From the NCBI GenBank assembly GCA_041745535.1, contig JBGTIS010000332.1:1-7980 (forward strand): a stretch of 7,980 nt of DNA, read 5' to 3'. The stretch is from JBGTIS01 sp041745535 (GTDB taxonomy: Bacteria > Bacteroidota > Bacteroidia > Cytophagales > Cyclobacteriaceae). Positions 1 to 7,107 of the stretch are shown here, piece by piece; within the stretch, counting starts at the first letter, position 1; every line of letters starts with the position of its first letter. A model generated the notes under the pieces. The model saw only the letters and a program-made list of their open reading frames with translations, was not told the origin of the DNA and searched no databases. A program made the position numbers and the translations under genes.

Positions 1-2
1 GG

Positions 3-656
3 TTGGATCAGTACTTTGAAAATGCATACCTTCCCGCCTTGCATCGGGTTGGCATTAATCAAGTGGGCGTGTTCAAGGCTGCATCAGGTGTCGATAACAA
101 TGCCGCCAGCGATTCGGCCATCTATATGCTTATTCCTTTCACCAACATTGAGCAATTTATCAACCTGGATAAAATTCTGGCGAAAGACCAGGCCTATTTG
201 TCAGCCGGCGGGGATTACCTCAATGCTCCTTATGACAAGCCCCCCTATCAGCGCTATGAGTCTATCCTGATGGAAGCTTTCAGTGGTATGGCCCAACCGG
301 AAGTGCCTGAGTTATCTTCAGCACCTTCGGAAAGAATTTATGAATTACGCAGCTACGAAGCGGCTACTGAAAAGCTTCATCAGAATAAAGTTGCCCAGTT
401 CAACGAAGGTGAAATGGCTATTTTTACCCGGTTGGGTTTTACCGCCGTTTTCTATGGTAGGGTACTGGCCGGCAGCCAAATGCCCAACCTGATGTATATG
501 ACTACTTTTGAGAATATGGAAGCCCGGGATGCACACTGGAAAACTTTTTCTGATGATCCGGAATGGAAGGAATTCAATGCAAAACCTGAATATGCCCATA
601 ATTACCTGAGGTCAGATAAATATTTGCTACATCCAACCCCTTACTCAGATATTTGA
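3..656 (+). CDS. NIPSNAP family protein, 5' end cut by window edge
   Basis: The frame is open from the first bases and ends in TGA at 654-656. The codon at position 3 is an internal TTG, so the true start lies upstream. The 217 visible residues form two related halves, as in tandem NIPSNAP (dimeric alpha-beta barrel) proteins. The first half is residues 1-95, with the strand IYMLIPF at 40-46 and the stretch YLNAP at 72-76. The second is residues 111-200 and starts with RIYELRSYE, followed by FNEGEMAIF, LMYMTTFENMEARD and DPEWKEF. Full-length bacterial relatives are about 250-270 residues, often with an N-terminal export signal, so roughly 40-50 residues are missing. The biochemical role of NIPSNAP proteins in bacteria is not settled. 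They are often found beside sugar isomerases and oxidoreductases, as here. The gene converges on the SDR gene with a 29-base gap, so it is not in the same transcript. Family assignment is confident; function is not. Confidence 0.9.
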   Translation: MDQYFENAYLPALHRVGINQVGVFKAASGVDNNAASDSAIYMLIPFTNIEQFINLDKILAKDQAYLSAGGDYLNAPYDKPPYQRYESILMEAFSGMAQPEVPELSSAPSERIYELRSYEAATEKLHQNKVAQFNEGEMAIFTRLGFTAVFYGRVLAGSQMPNLMYMTTFENMEARDAHWKTFSDDPEWKEFNAKPEYAHNYLRSDKYLLHPTPYSDI

Positions 657-663
657 TAGTTAG

Positions 664-696
664 CAGCTGATAGTGTTAGTTTCCACTATTTTGCTG
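664..696. terminator. Possible bidirectional terminator hairpin between convergent genes
   Basis: The arms CAGC (664-667) plus ATAGTG (670-675) pair with CACTAT (684-689) plus GCTG (693-696). There is an 8-base loop and a small 2x3 internal bulge. TTTT follows the inner stem on the + strand, and the - strand also carries an AAAA/TTTT edge. It lies just after the NIPSNAP stop and overlaps the last codons of the SDR gene, which is where a shared terminator for two convergent genes would be expected. The stem is AT-rich and not strong. Confidence 0.35.
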
Positions 697-1471
697 TCCA
701 GCCACCATCCACGGTAAGCATGGAGCCCACCATATAACTTGCCGCATCGCTGGCCAGAAAAATAGCGGCACCCTGTATTTCCCGCAGCGCCCCCCAGCGG
801 CCCAATGCCGTAGCCCCTACAATAAATTTTTTAGCTTCTTCCGTATCGGCGATGGGCAGATTCATTTCGGTGAGAAAAGGCCCCGGACAAATAGCATTTA
901 CATTGATGTTGAAAGGGGCTAATTCCAGCGCAAGGGCTCGGGTCATCTGCACCACGGCTCCTTTACTGGCTGTATAAGGCGTACGGTTTGCCAGACCCAC
1001 CAAACCAAGGGTGCTGGCCAGATTAATGATACTGCCGCGACCGTTTTTTTTCATGAAGGGTGTAACAGCTTTGCAGCAGAGCCAGGTACCATTCGCGTTT
1101 ACGTCCATCACCTTGTTAAAATCCTCAAAAGTCAACTCATCGATAGCGCCCCGAATATTGATACCCGCGCTGTTGATCAGAATATCAATTTGACCAAAAG
1201 CATCCATGGCTTTTCTGGCCATCGCTTCCGTTTGCTCCAAATTAGTGATGTCAGCACTGAATGAAATTATTTTTGTGCCATAAGCTTCACTTAGGTCACG
1301 GGCAGCCTGGGCACCTTCATCCGCATTTCTGTTTACCAGCATTACATTGGCACCTGCTGAGGCCAGCCCGGCGGCCATGGCCAGGCCGAGGCCTTTGGAA
1401 CCACCTGTAATGATGGCGGATTTTCCGCTCAGATCAAATTGTTTAATTCCTGGAAGTGTTTCTTTACTCAT
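686..1471 (-). CDS. SDR family NAD(P)-dependent oxidoreductase
   Basis: This 261-residue protein is a classical short-chain dehydrogenase/reductase of normal length. The cofactor motif TGGSKGLG is at residues 22-29 and NSAG (the NAG variant) at 100-103. The catalytic tetrad is Asn125, Ser153, Tyr166 and Lys170 (YTASK), and the PG motif sits at 196-197. The C-terminus VDGGWTAK matches the usual VDGG ending. There is no signal peptide, so it acts in the cytoplasm. It probably interconverts an alcohol and a ketone with NAD(H) or NADP(H). General similarity is to gluconate 5-dehydrogenase and glucose/3-oxoacyl reductase types, but the substrate cannot be read from the sequence. It is the last gene of the - strand cluster, starting 21 bases after the stop of the TIM-barrel gene, so co-transcription is likely. 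The ATG at 1471 places the Rossmann motif at the usual distance from the N-terminus. The leader is AT-rich with no clear Shine-Dalgarno sequence. Confidence 0.95.
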   Translation of the reverse strand: MSKETLPGIKQFDLSGKSAIITGGSKGLGLAMAAGLASAGANVMLVNRNADEGAQAARDLSEAYGTKIISFSADITNLEQTEAMARKAMDAFGQIDILINSAGINIRGAIDELTFEDFNKVMDVNANGTWLCCKAVTPFMKKNGRGSIINLASTLGLVGLANRTPYTASKGAVVQMTRALALELAPFNINVNAICPGPFLTEMNLPIADTEEAKKFIVGATALGRWGALREIQGAAIFLASDAASYMVGSMLTVDGGWTAK

Positions 1472-1492
1472 AATTGTAAACTAAGAATGATT

Positions 1493-2551
1493 TTATTTTA
1501 ATGCTAATTTATTTTTACTAAATGCCAGCGAGGCAATTATGTTTTCTTCTTCGGCTGCCAGCCGGTCTTCATCGCCAAGTTGGGCAACCCGAGGCAGTTC
1601 GGACGGGTAAGTTTGCTGTCGCACCATCTGAAGCGTTCTGGCCAGTTCTTTTCCCGACACGCCCTCAAAAGTTTCCCAATATTCCTGTCGTAAACAAGGA
1701 ATTTCCAAAGGATCGCGGGTAATCATTTCCAGATTAAAAGTAACGTCCGGATTCTGCTGTTTGCATAGGTCCACAATCTTCGGTAAGTCCAGGATACCCT
1801 TTCCCAACGGAACCTCCGACAGAAGAAAACCCTCCTTATATTCGACCACACCCATATCTTTCACATGGGTGCTAAACAGGTAAGGCAACAGGGTTTGTAC
1901 CACTTCCATGGGATCTTCCATCAAAGCGATACTATTCCCAAAGTCCAAAGTAACACCGACCCATTCGCTATCTACTTCCTTAAGGACGGTTACCAGTTCA
2001 GGAGCACGCCAGTCTTTATGATTTTCTACGGCCAGTTTAATTTTGTGCTTTCTAACCACAGGCTCCGCCAAACGCAAAGCGGCCAGCGAGTTTTTCCTGA
2101 ACTCCTCAAATGCTTCAATCGAATGAAAGGTTTCGTACCTGCGCCCGCCCAAACATACGGTTCTTAATACCTGAGCGCCGGCTTCCTTTGCATTTATTAC
2201 CTCCTGCTCAAACTCACTCAATTCCGCGGCAGTTTTGGGCAAACCAATGGAACCTTCCAGATACAGACCAAGTTTTTCCCTTTTGCTACGCACTTCTTTC
2301 GCGAAATCCGCGGTCCAGTCATTTACCCCTACCTGTACGCCTCCTGCTCCAATCTGATGACAGTGTTCGATCAGATCAATGGCATTAGAAAATCCCGGGT
2401 ATTTTATGCTTTCCGCTTTTGAATTCCAGCGACTGGCATAGGAATGAACAACGATGCCCATGGGTGGTACCTTCCAGAAGGAGGGCATTTTTGGCAAGGC
2501 CAGGGATATGGCACCCAAGGAGGATAATCCTAAAAACACGCGGCGGTTCAT
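1493..2551 (-). CDS. Tat-exported TIM-barrel sugar phosphate isomerase/epimerase-like protein
   Basis: With the start at 2551 the protein has 352 residues. It begins MNRRVFLGLSS, a twin-arginine signal (RR at 3-4, then F-L) followed by a hydrophobic stretch, so it is probably exported folded. An in-frame ATG at 2587 would add 12 residues before the signal. I prefer 2551 because it puts the RR pair close to the N-terminus. The rest fits the xylose isomerase-like TIM barrel (AP endonuclease 2 fold). Metal or active-site positions visible are Glu99 (LYLEGS), Glu176-Asn-His (VENHKDW), Asp203 (LDFGNS), His229 and Lys231-Asp232 (HVKD) and Glu275 (NLEM). Members isomerise or epimerise sugars, and some exported relatives act on oxidised (keto) sugars. 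That last role is an inference from context. It lies between the haem dehydrogenase lipoprotein (73-base gap) and the SDR gene (21-base gap), which suggests a shared pathway. The roughly 60 C-terminal residues are charged and less typical of the fold. Confidence 0.88.
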   Translation of the reverse strand: MNRRVFLGLSSLGAISLALPKMPSFWKVPPMGIVVHSYASRWNSKAESIKYPGFSNAIDLIEHCHQIGAGGVQVGVNDWTADFAKEVRSKREKLGLYLEGSIGLPKTAAELSEFEQEVINAKEAGAQVLRTVCLGGRRYETFHSIEAFEEFRKNSLAALRLAEPVVRKHKIKLAVENHKDWRAPELVTVLKEVDSEWVGVTLDFGNSIALMEDPMEVVQTLLPYLFSTHVKDMGVVEYKEGFLLSEVPLGKGILDLPKIVDLCKQQNPDVTFNLEMITRDPLEIPCLRQEYWETFEGVSGKELARTLQMVRQQTYPSELPRVAQLGDEDRLAAEEENIIASLAFSKNKLALK

Positions 2552-2624
2552 TATTTCATTAGGCAAAATAATCTTTGACTGGTACATATCATCTTTGTAT
2601 TAAAGTAAGTTTCCGATAAAGTTA

Positions 2625-5180
2625 TTACTCTTCGTGGGTATTAGCTTCAAGCAAATAATTATTAATTTCTTCGGCTGTCCAGGGAACCACCCTTCCTTGC
2701 GTGGTATTTCTTGTTTTTCCCACCAAACGGCTGCTGACCGACCCGGCGCTATTTCCCCATTCATTCCGTATGTAAGTAAGAATAGAAGCGATGGTAGCAT
2801 CATCAATGGTAGAATGCGCCGGCATTACAGGAAGAATCTCCGGTGTATCATAAACTTTTCCTTTTACTTCCAGTGGCCCTTCCATGCCATGCAGCACCAC
2901 CAAAACCAACCGTTTTTCATCTCCCAATACCCATTCTGATCCCTGTAAGGGCGGAGCAAACCGGTTTAAACCTGCACCATCCGTACCGTGGCATCCGGCA
3001 CAAATGGTAAGATAATGCTGCCTGCCCACCGCGAATTGTTGTTGTGCCGCTTCATTTAGCTGGTTTTCCGATTCTATATTTTCTCGTTCGGTAGTATGTC
3101 CTGGCCATTCAAATAAAGCGGCCACAGCATTCAGGCGTGCAGGTTCAATTTTATTATCGGTATGGGTGAAAAGTGGCGGGGCTGAAGGAAGGTGGATGGG
3201 ATTTTTACTGCCCTTGCTTCCCTGAATAGACATCCCCATCAGAACCGCCTGTTCTTTCCAGCCAAAAGAAGTTCTGTTTTTATCCAACAGCGTTACCAGG
3301 CTGATTAGTTCGGCAGCATCTCTTTTACGAACGATGGTCGCGGTAAGCATTTCAAGAAAAATTTCTCTGGCGGGTACATCCGCTTGCCATGCCGGGGATT
3401 TCCAAACATGTTTCAGAAAGTTAAATTCCTGGTCCTGTAGACTGCTCAGTGCCGCGTCCCGGATGATGGCGGAGGTATCATACCGCGCTACTATGTCACC
3501 CAAAAGTTGGTGAGAAACTTCCTGATCCAGCACTTCGGCAGTCAATGCCATCTGCAGTACCAGTTCAACCGGAGCATTTTTCCACGCTTGCAAGAGATTG
3601 TCTTCCAATATGGTTCGAACTTTTTTATCTGCTTTAGCGAAAGGCTCCAGCATGCGCAAGGCAGTGGTGCTAATGAGCGGGTCTTTATCCGATAAAAGTT
3701 GAAAAAGAAAATCCGGGTCGAGCTGTCGCGATCCTTCCAAGGTCCACAATGCATGGAAACGTCCCAGATTATGATCACCATGTATGGCTAAATCCTTGAG
3801 AGGTTGGCTCACACTGGCATCTTTTCGTTCAATCAGAAGCCGTTGTGCCATATCCCGATACCATCCGTTGGCATCAGACAGGTAGCTCACCAGCGACACT
3901 TTGGAAGCTTCTGATAGTTGCTTAGGCTTGTTTGGCTCCCAGTTCTCAGGCACAATCCGCCAGATCCTTCCCCGATTGATGGGTTGTACCAGCTTTCGTT
4001 TAATGGTCTGCTCGCGCAGGTATGGGGTGATATAGGCGCCATGCTGCACCAAACCTCTGTACATATCAACAACATAAAGCGCACCATCAGGGCCTGTTGT
4101 CAGGTGAACAGGACGAAATCTTTCATCCGTAGACGCCATAAATTCTGTGCCTGGATGCGGATCAGAGGCGGTAAGCAATAGTCCCCTTTCTTCCACCACA
4201 TTGCGTTTAATCAGATTACCAGAGGGTTCGCAGACAAAGACATTGCCCTCATATGCGGCAGGCAAGGTAGTTTCGCGGTACACAAAGGGCGAACAGGCGG
4301 CGGTGAATTCCAGTAAGCGACCTTCGGCATCCAGAGTTCCGGGAATATATCCCCGATTCACAGCCGGATTAGGGCGGATCGGATAGATTCTGCGATCGAC
4401 AGTGAGGCCATGATCAATTCCGGTGGTAGGCAGGTGGTTTTTATTTCTGGAAAAATAATTGGGTGGTACCAGGTCGGCATGCAGTTGCGACCAATTATAA
4501 TTGTAAAACAATCGGCCTTCATTATCGTGGCTCATCCCCCATTGCCCACGAAATTCAGTACTATCCCGCTGCCAGGTTCCTGCCACCAAACGATACCGGA
4601 AGCGGGATTTAGCGTTATAATACCAGTTGTCGATATTGCGCAATAGTCCGTTGCCCGAATGTTCAGGAAGCCGACTCCCCGCGTAATCAGCATCAATTAA
4701 GGTTTTTGTATCAGCTTTGCGGTCACCATCCAGATCCTGCGTTTGCCAGAGGGCTTGATTTTCAGCCACCAAAGCCCCACCTGGTACCAATGCGATGGCC
4801 CTGGGCATAATCAGGCTGTCCAGATAAATATAACTTTTGTCCATTTGTCCGTCGCCATCTGTATCTTCAAGAATTGAAATACGTCCAACCGGTTCTTTCT
4901 CACCTTCTCCGTCAATATCTGGCATAAATCCGCGCATTTCTACCACCCAGAGCCTCCCATCTGCATCAAAAGTGATTACCACAGGGTCCTGTACCATAGG
5001 TTCAGCCGCAACCAGTTCAATTTTTAATCCAGGTTCAATTTGAAAGGATGCCAGCTCTTCAGCCGGGGTCCTGGCAGGTGAAGGCCCCAGATCAGCCTTG
5101 TTTTCTGAATCAGGCTGGCAACCTGTTAAGGTGTATAAAACAAATGAAAACAAGCAGAAATAAAGCCCAGATTTAAACAT
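2625..5180 (-). CDS. PVC-type membrane-bound dehydrogenase lipoprotein with C-terminal cytochrome c
   Basis: The ATG at 5180 gives 851 residues starting MFKSGLYF. The reading frame extends to a TTG at 5207, but the 5180 start gives a compact lipoprotein signal (basic Lys3, hydrophobic core, LTGC with the lipidated Cys21). Residues about 45-410 form a propeller-type dehydrogenase domain (putative membrane-bound dehydrogenase, Piru_Ver type). It has acidic, calcium-site-like loops such as EDTDGDGQMD and DLDGDRKAD, and the late blade TGPDGALYVVDMYRG. Residues about 425-640 are helical HEAT-like repeats. Residues about 715-815 form a class I cytochrome c domain with the haem motif CAGCH at 727-731 and a likely axial Met786 in PVMPAH. 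A short tail with PWTAEEI follows. It probably oxidises a sugar or polyol in the periplasm and passes electrons to its haem; substrate and cofactor are unknown. It is the first gene of the - strand cluster and is divergent from the Crp/Fnr gene. Its length is normal for the family and no frame damage is visible. Confidence 0.92.
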   Translation of the reverse strand: MFKSGLYFCLFSFVLYTLTGCQPDSENKADLGPSPARTPAEELASFQIEPGLKIELVAAEPMVQDPVVITFDADGRLWVVEMRGFMPDIDGEGEKEPVGRISILEDTDGDGQMDKSYIYLDSLIMPRAIALVPGGALVAENQALWQTQDLDGDRKADTKTLIDADYAGSRLPEHSGNGLLRNIDNWYYNAKSRFRYRLVAGTWQRDSTEFRGQWGMSHDNEGRLFYNYNWSQLHADLVPPNYFSRNKNHLPTTGIDHGLTVDRRIYPIRPNPAVNRGYIPGTLDAEGRLLEFTAACSPFVYRETTLPAAYEGNVFVCEPSGNLIKRNVVEERGLLLTASDPHPGTEFMASTDERFRPVHLTTGPDGALYVVDMYRGLVQHGAYITPYLREQTIKRKLVQPINRGRIWRIVPENWEPNKPKQLSEASKVSLVSYLSDANGWYRDMAQRLLIERKDASVSQPLKDLAIHGDHNLGRFHALWTLEGSRQLDPDFLFQLLSDKDPLISTTALRMLEPFAKADKKVRTILEDNLLQAWKNAPVELVLQMALTAEVLDQEVSHQLLGDIVARYDTSAIIRDAALSSLQDQEFNFLKHVWKSPAWQADVPAREIFLEMLTATIVRKRDAAELISLVTLLDKNRTSFGWKEQAVLMGMSIQGSKGSKNPIHLPSAPPLFTHTDNKIEPARLNAVAALFEWPGHTTERENIESENQLNEAAQQQFAVGRQHYLTICAGCHGTDGAGLNRFAPPLQGSEWVLGDEKRLVLVVLHGMEGPLEVKGKVYDTPEILPVMPAHSTIDDATIASILTYIRNEWGNSAGSVSSRLVGKTRNTTQGRVVPWTAEEINNYLLEANTHEE

Positions 5181-5247
5181 GCCACATAAATCAGATATAA
5201 ATTTCAATTAATATATATTCTGAAGAAAATGCTAGTACTTTGAATAT

Positions 5248-5266
5248 TTTTCTGTTTATCAGAAAA
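5248..5266. promoter_or_regulatory. Interrupted palindrome, candidate operator
   Basis: The sequence is TTTTCTG (5248-5254), spacer TTTAT, then CAGAAAA (5260-5266): perfect 7-base arms around 5 bases. Its centre lies 77 bases upstream of the lipoprotein dehydrogenase start and about 159 bases upstream of the regulator start. Arm and spacer sizes resemble the two half-sites bound by dimeric Crp/Fnr proteins, although the half-site differs from the E. coli CRP (TGTGA) and FNR (TTGAT) sites. That the neighbouring regulator binds here is inference only. Confidence 0.4.
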
Positions 5267-5365
5267 GCCACTTAAGATGAATTAGCCAAATACCGGAGGA
5301 AATGGCCCATTGCTGCAGGGTGCTTTCTCAGGAATATGTCCCTGTTGACCAATAAAAAAGTATGC

Positions 5366-5396
5366 TTGCAATTAACAGATTCATATCCTATATTTT
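5366..5396 (+). promoter_or_regulatory. Candidate Bacteroidota-type promoter of the Crp/Fnr gene
   Basis: TTG at 5366-5368 is followed after 20 bases by TATATTTT at 5389-5396 (then G). This is one mismatch from the Bacteroidota -7 element TAnnTTTG, at the expected distance from a -33 TTG. Transcription would start around 5400-5404, leaving a very short AT-rich leader before the ATG at 5416. Match by eye only. Confidence 0.4.
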
Positions 5397-5415
5397 GTAA
5401 GCTGATTGATTTATT

Positions 5416-6111
5416 ATGGAGGCACATACAAAATTATGGTATCTTGAAAATTTCAGTCTTTTTGATGCCCTCACCAGAGAGGAGAAAGAAATACTGGAAA
5501 AAAGTACAGTTATGAGGAATATAGGCAGGCACGAGGTACTTTATTTTCCTTCTGATGCCTCTGAAACGATTTATATGCTGAAAAAGGGGAAAGTAAAAAT
5601 TTCCCGAGTATCCGATAATGGTAAAGAGGTTAGCCTGGCCATTTTGGGTCCAGGTGAACTTTTTGGAGAATTAGCCATTACAGGGCCTACCGACAAAAGA
5701 GAGGAAATTGCGGAGGTAACTGAAGATGCGCTTATTTGTGTAATTAATATCAATGACATAAGAGATATGATGGCCAGTAATCCAAAATTCAACATGGCTG
5801 TACTTAAATTTATTGGGTTTAAATTTAAAAAAATCCAAAGCAAACTGGAGTCTCTTATTTTCAAAACTTCAGATGAACGTGTAATATCCTTCCTTAAAGA
5901 GATTGCCGATGTGCATGGCCGAAAAATAATTGGGGCGCCTAACATCCGGGAAATAAAACTGGGACTCACCCATGCTGAAATAGCCAAATTAACGGCCACC
6001 AGCCGGCAAACTGTAACTACTGTACTCAATTCTCTGGAAAGGAAAGGCATTATTACCTATGACCGCAAGCGAATTAATATCAAAGACTATCAGGCATTAA
6101 TCTCATTTTAA
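5416..6111 (+). CDS. Crp/Fnr family transcriptional regulator
   Basis: This 231-residue protein has the full Crp/Fnr layout. The N-terminal cyclic-nucleotide-binding-like beta-roll covers about residues 14-125 (hydrophobic strands, GPGELFGELAI at 78-88). A dimerisation helix spans about 120-150, and a winged helix-turn-helix about 153-226, with LTHAEIAKL and the recognition helix TSRQTVTTVLNSL at 195-207. In the phosphate-binding cassette Gly84, Glu85 and Arg95 align with E. coli CRP G71, E72 and R82, but the following Ser is Glu96. Binding of cAMP is therefore doubtful. There is no N-terminal cysteine cluster (the only Cys is 108), so it is not an iron-sulphur oxygen sensor of the Fnr type. 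It is transcribed away from the dehydrogenase operon and may control it; the sequence alone does not prove this. The start at 5416 is supported by the immediate N-terminal match to relatives (WYLENFSLFDAL). There is no clear Shine-Dalgarno sequence. Confidence 0.95.
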   Translation: MEAHTKLWYLENFSLFDALTREEKEILEKSTVMRNIGRHEVLYFPSDASETIYMLKKGKVKISRVSDNGKEVSLAILGPGELFGELAITGPTDKREEIAEVTEDALICVININDIRDMMASNPKFNMAVLKFIGFKFKKIQSKLESLIFKTSDERVISFLKEIADVHGRKIIGAPNIREIKLGLTHAEIAKLTATSRQTVTTVLNSLERKGIITYDRKRINIKDYQALISF

Positions 6112-6135
6112 GCATCTCGCCTGGTGCTGGTTTTT
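6111..6135 (+). terminator. Weak intrinsic terminator candidate after the Crp/Fnr gene
   Basis: AGCATC (6111-6116) can pair with GGTGCT (6123-6128, one G-T wobble) around a 6-base loop. GG and then TTTTT (6131-6135) follow. The hairpin overlaps the last base of the stop codon. The stem is short, so confidence is low. The remaining bases to 6231 show no other structure. Confidence 0.35.
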
Positions 6136-6231
6136 AAACAAAAAACAACTTTCAATTCTGGTCATCAATGGCAATATATTTCGTTCTGCTGATGTTTACA
6201 TGAGGGAGCTTACGCTGTCGGAATCTGCTTC

Positions 6232-6854
6232 TTAATTACCATTTGAATAAAGCCGGATAAGGTCAAGTATTTCCTGCTGAATTGATACGGACTTGTCCTT
6301 GGCATACCAGGTATGCAATTCCGTTTCGAAATCATCTATCGATCTGCCATTTGGAGTTTGTTTCCAGTCCAGTAGTAATTGTTGTGCAATTTTGGGGCGC
6401 GGCCCCAGGTAAAAATTTCTTTCATATTCTTATCAAATGCAATGAGTTTGGGTATGGAGCGGTTGCCATTGGTCAGGTAGCAATCCATCCACTCCGGATT
6501 TTCATCCCGCAAAAAGATATGCAGCTGAATTTTACCCGCAGCGGATTCTGCAATTCTGGCCAGTACTGGCAGGATTTGGGCACTATCGCCACACCAGGCT
6601 TCCGTAATCACATACCAGTGTTGGGGGATTTTCAGGTTTACCACGGCCAGTTCCAATGCTTTATTTAATTGAGTGGTTTTGTAGATACGCTGCATTCTTT
6701 TCAGATTCAGGGCAGTAAAGTTGATCAATACTTCCTTTTGCCTCAATCCTGATGTTTTACCTACCTGTACAAGTGCTTCAACCCATCGACTAAAACCTGG
6801 ATAATCAAATACTCCAGTGCCGGAAAATGAAAATAAAGTTTCCTCCATCATCAA
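6232..6854 (-). pseudogene. Thioredoxin family protein (Thioredoxin_9-like), broken by a one-base frameshift
   Basis: The start MMMEETLF is at 6854. In that frame the protein runs 172 residues to a stop at 6336-6338. Residues 75-150 form a thioredoxin fold with WCGDS at 87-91 (single Cys88, not CxxC) and the SIPKLIAFD cis-Pro strand at 133-141. After FTW (148-150) the text stops resembling the family. From the G run at 6403-6406 (CCCC on the + strand), the other frame reads GPRPKIAQQLLLDWK, continues through DDFETELHTWYAKDKS and ends with TAA at 6232-6234. WGPRP and the HTWYAKDKS ending match what I know of Bacteroidota relatives. Adding one G would restore a protein of 207 residues. The cause may be a real deletion, a sequencing error in a GC-rich hairpin, or less likely recoding. 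Lacking CxxC, it is probably not a general disulphide reductase, and its role is unknown. It converges with the Crp/Fnr gene. Confidence 0.85.
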
Positions 6855-6885
6855 TCATTAGTTTACTATGTAAAATATTTTTCGG

Positions 6886-6917
6886 CAAAAAGATATTCAA
6901 AAACAATCCTCACCCAA
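6886..6917 (-). promoter_or_regulatory. Candidate Bacteroidota-type promoter of the thioredoxin-family gene
   Basis: On the - strand TTG (6917-6915) is followed after 19 bases by TATCTTTTTG (6895-6886), close to the -7 element TAnnTTTG. Transcription would start near 6880, giving a leader of about 25 bases before the ATG at 6854. Identified by eye, so only suggestive. Confidence 0.35.
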
Positions 6918-6939
6918 CAAGAGACCAGGATAAGTTTTG

Positions 6940-7003
6940 AAATGAAACAGGTGCCATGCTGATAATGAATCAACACGTCAGAAAATGAATTCCGGTTTCA
7001 TTT
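6940..7003. repeat. Inverted repeat with 12-base arms
   Basis: AAATGAAACAGG (6940-6951) is matched in inverted orientation by CCGGTTTCATTT (6992-7003), with a single mismatch and 40 bases between the arms. It could form a stem-loop in RNA of either strand. No T-run follows directly, so it is not a standard terminator. Function unknown. Confidence 0.4.
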
Positions 7004-7055
7004 AAATTCCCAATTGTCGTCCTGTTGACAAGGCCTTCTTTATAATATACAAATA

Positions 7056-7067
7056 TTTGCATGCAAA
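7056..7067. repeat. Perfect 12-base palindrome
   Basis: TTTGCATGCAAA reads identically on both strands and lies about 160 bases upstream of the lipoprotein start. A palindrome of this size in an intergenic region can be a binding site for a dimeric regulator, but only one copy was noticed here. Confidence 0.35.
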
Positions 7068-7107
7068 ATTTCTGCGGTGGTTTAACCTATTTACTTCGTT
7101 GCAGCAC

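Larger units (their letters stand above)
5181..5415. promoter_or_regulatory. Divergent intergenic control region between operon and Crp/Fnr gene
   Basis: This 235-base, AT-rich gap must carry the promoters of both the three-gene operon (leftward) and the regulator (rightward). I found a reasonable promoter candidate for the regulator and a 19-base interrupted palindrome nearer the operon. No TAnnTTTG box with a properly spaced TTG could be found for the operon on the - strand. No open frame of note or RNA gene is visible. Confidence 0.6.

Noticed and set aside
5181..5207. A TTG start at 5207 for the dehydrogenase lipoprotein.
   Set aside because: The ATG at 5180 gives a compact lipoprotein signal. 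The longer form adds nine residues with no support and needs a rarer start codon.
5571..6050. A 159-codon open frame on the - strand across the Crp/Fnr gene.
   Set aside because: It is fully antisense to a clear Crp/Fnr coding region, has low-complexity Ser/Leu-rich content and no recognisable domain.
6390..6396. Slippery heptamer C CCA AAA on the - strand, in the right frame for programmed -1 frameshifting of the thioredoxin-family gene.
   Set aside because: Shifting here would yield WGRAPKIA, whereas one extra G just upstream yields WGPRPKIA, the expected family motif. A one-base deletion explains the data better, and no downstream stimulatory structure is evident.
6924..6932. ACCAGGATA resembles the left half of the CAGGA-N3-TCCTG palindromes.
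   Set aside because: The right half is absent, and a single half-site this short is not meaningful.
5341..7029. CCTGTTGAC occurs both upstream of the Crp/Fnr gene (5341-5349) and in the right-hand intergenic region (7021-7029).
   Set aside because: A shared 9-base word between two gaps of about 235 and 370 bases is expected fairly often by chance, and no consistent partner element accompanies both.
7025..7046. TTGACA followed by TATAAT, resembling a sigma70 promoter.
   Set aside because: The spacer is only 10 bases instead of about 17, and Bacteroidota promoters use a different consensus.
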